A DNA stretch of 64,000 nt from CAJBVG01 sp943371425 (GTDB lineage Bacteria > Bacteroidota > Bacteroidia > Sphingobacteriales > Sphingobacteriaceae): NCBI GenBank assembly GCA_943371425.1, contig CALRUR010000006.1, forward strand, positions 62,001-126,000. Reading direction: 5' to 3'. This document shows positions 1-7,273 of the stretch, piece after piece. How positions within the stretch are numbered: position 1 is the stretch's first letter; each line of letters opens with the position of its first letter. The translations under genes were made by a program, and so were the position numbers. The notes below the pieces were generated by a model that saw only the letters and a list, made by a program, of their open reading frames with translations, was not told the origin of the DNA and searched no databases.

Positions 1-432
1 ACGGTAGTAGCTGCAAATTACAATTGCCCTGGGCAGTTGGTAATATCTGGAACTATAGAAGGAGTGAATGAAGCTTGTGCTAAAATGACGGAAGCAGGAG
101 CTAAACGAGCATTGGTGTTAAATGTTGGGGGAGCTTTTCACTCACCTTTAATGGAGCCAGCAAGAGTAGAATTAGAAGCAGCTATAAAAGCAACCACTTT
201 TAATGTACCTATTTGCCCGGTTTACCAAAATGTAAACGCGAACCCAACCTCAGATCCTGAAGTTATTCAAGCAAATTTAATTGCACAATTAACAGGTGCT
301 GTACGTTGGACACAAACTGTAAAAGCAATGATTGCTGATGGCGCAAGCTCCTTTACTGAAGTTGGCCCAGGTACGGTATTGCAAGGATTAGTAAAAAAAG
401 TAGATCGCCAAATGCCTACGGCAAGTGCGTAA
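1..432 (+). CDS. fabD: Malonyl-CoA:ACP transacylase, C-terminal part
   Basis: Transfers malonyl groups from CoA to acyl carrier protein to feed fatty-acid elongation. The reading frame is open from base 1 (TVVAANYNCPGQLVISG...), so the gene starts before the window and the catalytic serine (GxSxG) lies outside. Visible are the ANYN(C/S)PGQ(L/V)VISG segment and the AFHSPLM motif with the active-site histidine, both diagnostic for FabD, then the C-terminal lobe with TEVGPGTVLQGLV. The stop overlaps the next start (TAATG), so translation is probably coupled to tsaE. Only the 5' truncation by the window edge is odd. Confidence 0.95.
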   Translation, partial: TVVAANYNCPGQLVISGTIEGVNEACAKMTEAGAKRALVLNVGGAFHSPLMEPARVELEAAIKATTFNVPICPVYQNVNANPTSDPEVIQANLIAQLTGAVRWTQTVKAMIADGASSFTEVGPGTVLQGLVKKVDRQMPTASA

Positions 433-848
433 TGATGAATTATAATATTTCCGAAATCCATAGGGCTGTTGAGAGCATTAAGCCTTACCTTGATGAATAC
501 AAAGTGGTATTGTTCAATGGCCCTATGGGTGCAGGAAAAACTACACTTATTTCTGCGCTCTGCAGAAGTTTAGGTTCTACCGACGATTTAAGTAGCCCTA
601 CGTTCTCTATAGTGAATGAATACGAGTCTAAAGCAGGTACTATTTATCATTTTGATTTTTACAGAATTGAATCTATTGAAGAAGCCTTTGATTTTGGTGT
701 AGAAGAATACTTGTATTCTGATAAACTCTGTTTCTTAGAGTGGAGTGAAAAAATTGAAGAGCTTTTACCCAATAAATATTTAATTGTAAATATTGAGGTG
801 ATAAGTGAAAGCGAACGTGCCCTTAACATTAAATTATACAAGCATTAA
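432..848 (+). CDS. tsaE: tRNA threonylcarbamoyladenosine biosynthesis ATPase TsaE
   Basis: ATPase partner of TsaB/TsaD in making the t6A modification at position 37 of ANN-decoding tRNAs. It is 138 aa, the usual size of the family. The Walker A motif GPMGAGKTT is at about residues 30-38, followed by the family-typical SSPTFSIVNEY switch-like segment and HFDFYRI; LEWSEKI is the Walker B-side region. The start overlaps the fabD stop by one base; a second ATG follows directly and could be used instead. The pairing with fabD looks like an operon by overlap, with no functional link implied. Confidence 0.93.
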   Translation: MMNYNISEIHRAVESIKPYLDEYKVVLFNGPMGAGKTTLISALCRSLGSTDDLSSPTFSIVNEYESKAGTIYHFDFYRIESIEEAFDFGVEEYLYSDKLCFLEWSEKIEELLPNKYLIVNIEVISESERALNIKLYKH

Positions 849-882
849 AATTTCTTTTGCTATTAATTCGTTAAGTATTTGT

Positions 883-890
883 TAGTTTTG
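883..890 (+). promoter_or_regulatory. TAnnTTTG-type -7 box for the AsmA-like gene
   Basis: TAGTTTTG matches the Bacteroidota housekeeping sigma -7 consensus TAnnTTTG. A TTG lies 23 bp upstream (857-859) as a possible -33 element. The start codon is at 910. Confidence 0.5.
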
Positions 891-909
891 TATCAAATAC
901 TTATATCCT

Positions 910-3681
910 ATGTTTAAGAAAATTTTATTAGCACTTGGCATGTTAATTGTATTAGTTTTAGCTGCGGCTATTACACTACCAATTATTTATAAAGACGATA
1001 TTATTGCGAAAGTTAAATCTACCATTAACGACAATGTAAATGCAGATGTAAAGTTTGGAGATTTTAGTGTAAGTATAATTCGCAGTTTTCCGAACCTTTC
1101 TTTTAGCATGGAAAATTTAATGGTGGCGGGAGTAGATTCATTTAAGAACGACACTTTAGCAAATATTGGAGAGTTATACGTGGTGGTGGATATCATGTCG
1201 GTGATTAATAAAGAAACCATCAAAATTAAATCGCTTGAATTAGACCGAGCAAAATTAAACTTTGTAGTACTTAAATCTGGCAAGGCAAATTGGGACATAG
1301 CTAAAACCGATACAAGTAAAGTAGAAGTACCAGCAGATACAACAGTAAGCAACTTTAGCATTGCGTTAAAATCATATTCAATAAAAAATTCTACTTTGGT
1401 GTATGACGATCAATCGCTTGCCTTTTACACTAAACTGCATAATTTAAACCATACAGGTTCTGGAGATTTTACACAAGATTTATTTACTTTATTAACCAAC
1501 ACAAAAGCCGATGAATTAACTGTAGGTTATGGTGGGGTGAATTATTTGAATAAAGTTAAGCTTGATGCAGATGCAGCGATAGACATGAACTTAAAAGATT
1601 TTGTGTTTACGTTTAAAGACAATGTAATTAACCTTAATGCCTTGGTAATAAATTTTGCAGGTATGGTTGCCATGCCCGACAGCAACATCGATTTAGATTT
1701 AACTTTTGATGCACAAAAATCTGAATTCAAAAACTTCTTATCGCTAATACCTGCTATATATTCGAGCTCTTTCGATAATTTAACCGCGAGCGGTAAATTT
1801 GCATTAAATGGATATTACAAAGGAAGAATGAATGCAGTTTCGATGCCAGGTTTTGGATTAAATGTATTAGTAGAAAACGGAAACTTTAAATATCCAGATT
1901 TGCCTACTGGTGTAAACAATGTTCAGTTAGATTTAAATGTGGAAGATAAAGACGGAGTGTTTGACCATACAGTAGTGAACATGAAAAAGTTGCACATAGA
2001 ATTTGGTAACGAACCCTTTGATGCAACACTGTTATTAAAAACACCAGAGTCTGATCCGGATATTAATACCGAGATAAAGGGAACAATTGATTTAGCTAAT
2101 ATTCTAAAAATTGTACCGATAGAAGACACAAAACTTTCGGGGGTAATTAAAGCAGACATGATGGCCAAAGGAAAGCTTTCTACCATAGAAAAAGGCCAAT
2201 ACGAAAGCTTTGATGCAAAAGGAAATGTAAGTATTAGCAATTTAAATTACAGCACTAAAGAATCTACCTTACCATTAACAATATCATCGGTATCATTTAA
2301 TTTAAGTCCGAAAAACATTGCAATGAAAAACTTAAAAGCTAAATATGGCAAGAGTGATTTTGCAGCGGATGGTACTTTAGAAAATTATTTAGGTTTTGCA
2401 CTTAAAGGAACTGCTATAAAAGCAAGATTAAATTTTGCTGCCAATTTAATTGAATTAAATGAGATGATGGGCCCGAGTACCGAAGAAGAAGTTTCAACAG
2501 ATACAAGCACTGCAGGAGTATTTGAGGTACCAGAGAATATTGATTTTGTGCTGAATTCTAAAATCAATAAAGTATTGTATGATAACATGGAATTAGTTGA
2601 CTTAAGCGGCACCATCAGCATAAAAAATAAAGAAGTTAATTTTACAAAAGTAGGCTTAAAAACCTTAGATGGTACCATTACTATGGACGGTATGTACAGT
2701 ACTGCCGATATAAAAAAACCAACTGTTGATATGGATTTTGCGATACAACAAATGGATATCCAGAAAGCATTTAAAACTTTTAATACTGTACAAAAACTTG
2801 CACCCATTGCTGAAAATACTACTGGTAAATTTAATGCTCAATTAAAGTTTAACACCATTATTGGAGAAGACATGAGCCCAGTAATGAATACCATACAAGG
2901 CGCAGGAGTGTTAGAATTATTAGGTACAAATATTAAAGGCTCTAACACTTTAAATAAATTATCGGATGCACTTAAAACAGATAAGCTAAAGGAGTTAAAT
3001 ATTAAAGACACAAAAATTGAATTTGCATTAGTAGATGGAAGAGTGGTGATAAAACCATTTGACATGACCACGCTTAATACCGTAATAAACATTGGTGGTT
3101 CGAGCGGATTAGATCAGACTATTGATTATACGATGAAATTGAAATTGCCTAAAAACTTTTTAGGGGCGGCATCCACTAGTGTATTAAACGGACTATCGGC
3201 ACAATTAGGAAAAGTAGGATCGAGTTATAACCCAGCAGATGCTTTAAATGTAACTGCTTTAATTGGTGGTGTGGTAACCAAACCAACAATTAAATTAAGC
3301 ATGGCGGATGCGGGCGCTGGAATTAAAGGAGCAATAAAAGATGTGTTGAACGACAAGAAAAACGAAGCGATAGCAAAAGGCAAAGAGGAAGCAAGAAAAC
3401 GTGCCGACCAGATTTTAGCAGCAGCACAAAAACAAGCAGATGCAGTAAAAGCGCAAGCAAGGAATTTGGCCGATATTACTAGAAAAGAAGGGTATGCTGC
3501 CGCAGATAAATTAGTAGCGCAAGCAAGTAACCCAATTGCAAAAGCAGCAGCAAAAAAATTAGCAGAAAAAGCTAAAAAAGAAACCGATGAAAAGTGCAAT
3601 AAAATTATTGCCGAAGGCGATAAGAAAGCAGATGATATAATGGTGAAAGCAAGGGCGGAAGCGGCAAAGCTTTTGAGCTAG
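910..3681 (+). CDS. AsmA-like envelope protein with long coiled-coil tail
   Basis: A 923-aa protein with one N-terminal membrane anchor (residues about 5-27) and a long repeat-rich body of the AsmA/TamB-like type, presumed to lie in the periplasm. Family members are linked to outer-membrane biogenesis and lipid transport between membranes; the substrate here is unknown. The segment NKINKVLYDNMELVDLSGTI and the following region with GAGVLELLGTNIKGS resemble the conserved AsmA C-terminal domain. The last ~110 residues are unusual: an Ala/Lys/Glu-rich stretch (KEEARKRADQILAAAQKQAD...) predicted to be a long charged helix. Preceded by its own promoter-like box and followed by a heptad repeat tract that starts on its stop codon. 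Confidence 0.8.
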   Translation: MFKKILLALGMLIVLVLAAAITLPIIYKDDIIAKVKSTINDNVNADVKFGDFSVSIIRSFPNLSFSMENLMVAGVDSFKNDTLANIGELYVVVDIMSVINKETIKIKSLELDRAKLNFVVLKSGKANWDIAKTDTSKVEVPADTTVSNFSIALKSYSIKNSTLVYDDQSLAFYTKLHNLNHTGSGDFTQDLFTLLTNTKADELTVGYGGVNYLNKVKLDADAAIDMNLKDFVFTFKDNVINLNALVINFAGMVAMPDSNIDLDLTFDAQKSEFKNFLSLIPAIYSSSFDNLTASGKFALNGYYKGRMNAVSMPGFGLNVLVENGNFKYPDLPTGVNNVQLDLNVEDKDGVFDHTVVNMKKLHIEFGNEPFDATLLLKTPESDPDINTEIKGTIDLANILKIVPIEDTKLSGVIKADMMAKGKLSTIEKGQYESFDAKGNVSISNLNYSTKESTLPLTISSVSFNLSPKNIAMKNLKAKYGKSDFAADGTLENYLGFALKGTAIKARLNFAANLIELNEMMGPSTEEEVSTDTSTAGVFEVPENIDFVLNSKINKVLYDNMELVDLSGTISIKNKEVNFTKVGLKTLDGTITMDGMYSTADIKKPTVDMDFAIQQMDIQKAFKTFNTVQKLAPIAENTTGKFNAQLKFNTIIGEDMSPVMNTIQGAGVLELLGTNIKGSNTLNKLSDALKTDKLKELNIKDTKIEFALVDGRVVIKPFDMTTLNTVINIGGSSGLDQTIDYTMKLKLPKNFLGAASTSVLNGLSAQLGKVGSSYNPADALNVTALIGGVVTKPTIKLSMADAGAGIKGAIKDVLNDKKNEAIAKGKEEARKRADQILAAAQKQADAVKAQARNLADITRKEGYAAADKLVAQASNPIAKAAAKKLAEKAKKETDEKCNKIIAEGDKKADDIMVKARAEAAKLLS

Positions 3682-3757
3682 GAGCGTTGAGCAAGGAGCA
3701 AGGAGCAAGGAGCAATGTGGTGCTCCCTGCTCCTAACTCTCTGCACTAAGCTACTCC
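3681..3757. repeat. Heptad-phased repeat tract with hairpin between convergent genes
   Basis: Eleven consecutive 7-bp units in one phase: GGAGCGT, TGAGCAA, three GGAGCAA, TGTGGTG, CTCCCTG, CTCCTAA, CTCTCTG, CACTAAG, CTACTCC. The first half is GGAGCAA-like and the second half is its complement, giving a stem with 14-nt arms (3701-3714 and 3721-3734, one mismatch, 6-nt loop). The tract runs from the AsmA stop codon into the stop codon of the minus-strand gene. It may act as a two-way transcription end or RNA 3' end. Confidence 0.8.
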
Positions 3758-4443
3758 ACAGTAGGGCACGAACCTTTCTTCCGGAACCTATAATCCTTCT
3801 CGCCTAGCAAATATTTTAAGCCTACAAAAGCGTAAGCATATTTATCGAATTTATTATTGAATGCAATGCCTTCAATTTCATTATCGAGTCCTAAGTAATA
3901 GCGATATCCAAATTCTAATTCAAATCTTTTATAAACTTTTCTACCGGTGCTAAGTTGCAAAGGAACAATAGCTGTGATACTTTCTGTTCTCATAGAAGTA
4001 TAATTATTCAATTCGAAACCATTGTTTACAAAACCGATACCGATGGCCGATTTATACTGCCAACCATACCAATCGAAAAGTAAATAATTGAAGTTGACAG
4101 ACAAATCATACGATCTTTTTAAATCCGAACTTTCTACTGCTAAAGTTCCAATTTCTTTATCTAGTACCGATGAAGAATAATTACCCATGGTTCGGAAATT
4201 GATGCTCAAACTAGGTCGGTAGCCTAAGGGCTTTTCGAAATAAATACCCCAAGCGAACGCAGAACCATTATTTACAAAATCTTTATTGCCAACATAATTA
4301 TTACTGGCTAATCCTGCATTTACACCTATGTAATATGGCAGTGTTGAACGACTTTTTCCGTATAAAAATTTACTCGACTTGCTGTATTGTGCTAAGGAAA
4401 TAAATGGTACAAATAAAAAAATTAATACAATTACTTTTTTCAT
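3751..4443 (-). CDS. Putative outer-membrane beta-barrel protein
   Basis: A 230-aa protein with a clear signal peptide (MKKVIVLIFLFVPFISLAQ) ending in a typical Ala-Gln cleavage context. The mature part has alternating aromatic/polar strands, e.g. YDLSVNFNYLLFDWYGW, RFELEFGYRYYLGL and YAFVGLKYLLG, as in small beta-barrel proteins of the OmpW/PorT-like type common in Bacteroidota. I recognise no specific family. It is convergent with the AsmA-like gene and divergent from radA. Confidence 0.6.
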   Translation of the reverse strand: MKKVIVLIFLFVPFISLAQYSKSSKFLYGKSRSTLPYYIGVNAGLASNNYVGNKDFVNNGSAFAWGIYFEKPLGYRPSLSINFRTMGNYSSSVLDKEIGTLAVESSDLKRSYDLSVNFNYLLFDWYGWQYKSAIGIGFVNNGFELNNYTSMRTESITAIVPLQLSTGRKVYKRFELEFGYRYYLGLDNEIEGIAFNNKFDKYAYAFVGLKYLLGEKDYRFRKKGSCPTVE

Positions 4444-4489
4444 ATTTCTAATTTAAGCAAATTGATTTGAGCTTTTCTAATATTCGAGC

Positions 4490-4497
4490 TATCTTCG
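4490..4497 (+). promoter_or_regulatory. -7 box immediately before radA start
   Basis: TATCTTCG differs from TAnnTTTG at one base and ends 3 nt before the radA ATG at 4501. If real, transcription would begin at or just inside the start codon. Confidence 0.35.
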
Positions 4498-4500
4498 TTC

Positions 4501-5877
4501 ATGGCTAAATCAAAATCGGTTTTCTTTTGTCAGAGTTGTGGATATCAAACGGCAAAATGGTTGGGTAATTGCCCATCATGTGGGGAGTGGAATACTTTTG
4601 TAGAAGAAGTAGTAGAGAAGAACACTACTAAACCCGATTGGAAACAAAGTAGTGCGGGTACAACCAGATCTAACAAACCAATTCCCATAGATCAAATAGA
4701 AAAAAATGCGGATGTTCGTATATCTTCCAAGGATGAAGAATTGAACAGAGTATTGGGTGGAGGAATTGTACCAGGATCTATTGTATTAATTGGTGGTGAA
4801 CCAGGTATTGGTAAATCAACCTTATTATTACAGCTTGCATTGAATTTAAAAAATCTCAAAATTTTATACATCTCTGGAGAGGAAAGTGAGCAGCAAATAA
4901 AAATGCGCGCCATGCGAATGCAGAACATCGAACCATCTAACTGCTTCATCTTAACAGAAACATCCACCCAAAATATTTTTAAACAAATAGAACAATTAGA
5001 ACCACAAATAGTAATTGTTGATTCGATACAAACGCTACACTCATCGCACATTGAATCTACACCGGGTAGTGTTTCGCAAATAAGAGAGTGCACTGCAGAA
5101 CTGTTGAGGTTTGCAAAAGAAACGAATACACCGGTTTTCTTAGTAGGCCACATCACTAAAGATGGTTCCATTGCTGGTCCGAAAATTTTGGAACACATGG
5201 TAGATACTGTATTGCAATTTGAAGGCGACAGACATCATACCTATAGAATTTTGCGATCTATAAAAAACAGATTCGGCTCTACAAGTGAGTTAGGTATTTA
5301 TGAAATGCGTGGAGTAGGCTTGCGCGAAGTTTCAAATCCATCAGAAATATTAATCTCGCAACGCGACGAGGAATTAAGTGGCATCGCTATTTCGGTTACT
5401 ATTGAAGGTATGCGCCCGATGTTAATAGAGGCACAAGCTTTGGTTAGTACTTCCGCATATGGCACTCCACAAAGGTCGGCAACGGGTTTTGATACCCGCA
5501 GAATGAACATGCTTTTGGCAGTGTTAGAAAAAAGATGTGGATTTAGATTAGGCGTAAAAGATGTGTTTTTAAACATTACCGGCGGAATAAGAGTGGAAGA
5601 CCCCGCAATTGACTTAGGTGTAGTAAGTGCCATTATTTCATCACATGAAGATTTAGCCATCTCTAGCAAACATTGCTTTGCCGCAGAAGTAGGTTTATCC
5701 GGAGAAATAAGAACCGTTAATAGAATAGAACAACGCATTTCTGAAGCAGAACGCTTAGGTTTTGAGAAAATCTTTGTTTCGAGGTATGCCATTAAAGGAA
5801 TTGATACCAGAAAATACAGCATTGAGATAGTACCTTTAAGTAAACTAGAAGAGTTGTTTCAGCAATTATTTGGTTAA
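4501..5877 (+). CDS. radA: DNA repair protein RadA (Sms)
   Basis: RecA-like ATPase with a Lon-type C-domain that promotes branch migration in recombination and repair. It has full family length (458 aa). In order: an N-terminal zinc finger with two CxxC pairs (CQSCGY and CPSCGEW), the Walker A motif GGEPGIGKST near residue 100, the RadA-specific KNRFGST motif, and a C-terminal LonC-like domain ending with sequence close to FVSRYAIKG. No truncation is seen. It is monocistronic in appearance, divergent from the barrel protein and with a promoter-like box right before the ATG. Confidence 0.97.
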   Translation: MAKSKSVFFCQSCGYQTAKWLGNCPSCGEWNTFVEEVVEKNTTKPDWKQSSAGTTRSNKPIPIDQIEKNADVRISSKDEELNRVLGGGIVPGSIVLIGGEPGIGKSTLLLQLALNLKNLKILYISGEESEQQIKMRAMRMQNIEPSNCFILTETSTQNIFKQIEQLEPQIVIVDSIQTLHSSHIESTPGSVSQIRECTAELLRFAKETNTPVFLVGHITKDGSIAGPKILEHMVDTVLQFEGDRHHTYRILRSIKNRFGSTSELGIYEMRGVGLREVSNPSEILISQRDEELSGIAISVTIEGMRPMLIEAQALVSTSAYGTPQRSATGFDTRRMNMLLAVLEKRCGFRLGVKDVFLNITGGIRVEDPAIDLGVVSAIISSHEDLAISSKHCFAAEVGLSGEIRTVNRIEQRISEAERLGFEKIFVSRYAIKGIDTRKYSIEIVPLSKLEELFQQLFG

Positions 5878-5919
5878 CATTAAATTTACCTGATTTGCAT
5901 TTTTCTTTTTGGCTTTTAC

Positions 5920-5927
5920 TATCTTTG
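5920..5927 (+). promoter_or_regulatory. TAnnTTTG -7 box for the DUF4920 lipoprotein
   Basis: TATCTTTG fits the consensus exactly, with a TTG 22 bp upstream (5895-5897). It is 25 nt before the ATG at 5953. Confidence 0.55.
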
Positions 5928-5952
5928 CAATTAAACAGCAAATAAAATTAAA

Positions 5953-6489
5953 ATGAAAAGAGTATTATTATTTATATCGGTTGCAGCATTTTTAGCAGCA
6001 TGTTCTCAAGAACCACAAAAAAGTACAAGTACAGATTCTAAAACGGTAGAAACTGCAATGGGTACATTCGACTCTTATGGAGAAGAAATTACAGCAGACA
6101 GTGCTATGGAAGTAACTTCATTAGTTGCAGAAATGGGCAATGCACCAACGTATGATGCCAAAGTGAAAGGTAAAGTAGTTGATGTTTGCGTTAAAAAAGG
6201 ATGCTGGATGTCTTTAGAATTAGGAAACGGCGAAATGATGCGTGTTACATTTAAAGATTACGGATTCTTTGTACCAACAGATAAAGATAAAATGATGGGT
6301 AAAGAAGTAATCATCCAAGGAACTGCGAAATTCGAAACTGTTTCTGTGGCCGACCAAAAACATTATGCAGAAGATGGTGGCGAATCTAAGGAAGCAATTG
6401 ACGCTATTAAAGAAGACAAAAATACGCTTTCATTCGAAGCAGTTGGGGTATTGGTACCACACACCGCAGAAGAGAAAAAAGCAATCTAA
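5953..6489 (+). CDS. DUF4920 family lipoprotein
   Basis: A 178-aa protein with a lipoprotein signal (FLAACSQEP, lipidated Cys at about residue 17). The core GKVVDVCVKKGCWMSLEL followed by MRVTFKDYGFFVPTD and GKEVIIQGTA is the DUF4920 signature, an OB-fold-like domain with two conserved cysteines (CxxxxC). The function of the family is not established; the Cys pair and CW context suggest metal or redox chemistry in the periplasm, which is inference. It has its own promoter-like box and a strong terminator downstream. Confidence 0.85.
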   Translation: MKRVLLFISVAAFLAACSQEPQKSTSTDSKTVETAMGTFDSYGEEITADSAMEVTSLVAEMGNAPTYDAKVKGKVVDVCVKKGCWMSLELGNGEMMRVTFKDYGFFVPTDKDKMMGKEVIIQGTAKFETVSVADQKHYAEDGGESKEAIDAIKEDKNTLSFEAVGVLVPHTAEEKKAI

Positions 6490-6529
6490 TATTCGACTGA
6501 ATAATTCACGAACAGTTATACGATATTCC

Positions 6530-6559
6530 AAAAAAGCCAGACAATTGTCTGGCTTTTTT
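6530..6559 (+). terminator. Rho-independent terminator
   Basis: A perfect 30-bp palindrome (AAAAAAGCCAGACAA and its complement) ends in a T-run, 40 bp after the DUF4920 stop. The flanking A- and T-runs would let it work in both directions. Confidence 0.85.
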
Positions 6560-6587
6560 ATTTGTAAATCAGCGAGTTAGCTCGATT

Positions 6588-6617
6588 TTGGTGCCACCAC
6601 TTGAGTGGTGGCACCAA
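6588..6617. repeat. REP-like palindrome, partner of the RAYT-adjacent palindrome
   Basis: Inverted repeat with 14-nt arms (TTGGTGCCACCACT and its complement) and a 2-nt loop. The inner sequence 6599-6616 matches 41754-41771 at 17 of 18 bases, and 6590-6617 aligns with 41762-41789 at 24 of 28. That second locus lies directly upstream of a REP-associated tyrosine transposase gene. Confidence 0.75.
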
Positions 6618-6648
6618 TTGTAATCTTATATTCCTAAATTAGCCCTAC

Positions 6649-7194
6649 ATGAACGCAAAAATTCAAGTTAAAAACCACGAGTTCGAACTCTATTTAGAGT
6701 CTCAAAAAATTCAACAGCGCATTAAAGAATTGGCTGCTGAATTAGAAATATATGCTGCCGATAAAGAGTTATGTTTTGTAATTGTGCTAAATGGTGCAAT
6801 GTTTTTTGCTTCCGATTTAATTTTGAATTACACAAAACCATGCAGCATACAAACCATAAAATGCAAATCATACGAAGGGATGGAAAGTACCGGAAGCATA
6901 AAATTTGAATTACCCTTTACATCAGAAATAGAAAATAAACACTTAATTATACTAGAAGACATTATTGATACTGGCACTACCTTGAGTTTTTTATTAAATG
7001 AAATTCAACAATACAAACCTGCATCTGTAAAAATTTGTAGTTTACTTGTAAAGCCAGAAGCGCTTAAACATGCTATTAACATAGATTACCTTGGATTTGA
7101 AATTCCGAACTTGTTTGTGTTAGGTTATGGCTTAGATTACGATGGTTACGGAAGAAACTATAAAGACATCTATCAGATTATTAAATTTTTATAG
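6649..7194 (+). CDS. hpt: Hypoxanthine phosphoribosyltransferase
   Basis: Salvages hypoxanthine/guanine to IMP/GMP using PRPP. It is 181 aa, normal for bacterial HPRT. The PRPP-binding motif LIILEDIIDTGTTLS is intact, and the N-terminal VIVLNGAMFFASDL and the KCKSYEGMESTG flexible-loop region fit the family. It lies upstream of carB, in the same direction, but the 79-bp gap carries a separate promoter-like box, so they are probably separate units. The gene is preceded by a REP-like palindrome. Confidence 0.93.
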   Translation: MNAKIQVKNHEFELYLESQKIQQRIKELAAELEIYAADKELCFVIVLNGAMFFASDLILNYTKPCSIQTIKCKSYEGMESTGSIKFELPFTSEIENKHLIILEDIIDTGTTLSFLLNEIQQYKPASVKICSLLVKPEALKHAINIDYLGFEIPNLFVLGYGLDYDGYGRNYKDIYQIIKFL

Positions 7195-7244
7195 ATTATT
7201 TGACATTTCGCAGCATCTAACTTTCGACATTTAGAAAAAAACGA

Positions 7245-7252
7245 TACCTTTG
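7245..7252 (+). promoter_or_regulatory. TAnnTTTG -7 box for carB
   Basis: TACCTTTG fits the consensus, 21 nt before the carB ATG at 7274. No convincing -33 element was found. Confidence 0.45.
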
Positions 7253-7273
7253 GCCAATTTATAGATACCTATT

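Noticed and set aside
6365..6580. 71-aa ORF overlapping the DUF4920 gene end
   Set aside because: It reads through the terminator palindrome in another frame; a shadow ORF.
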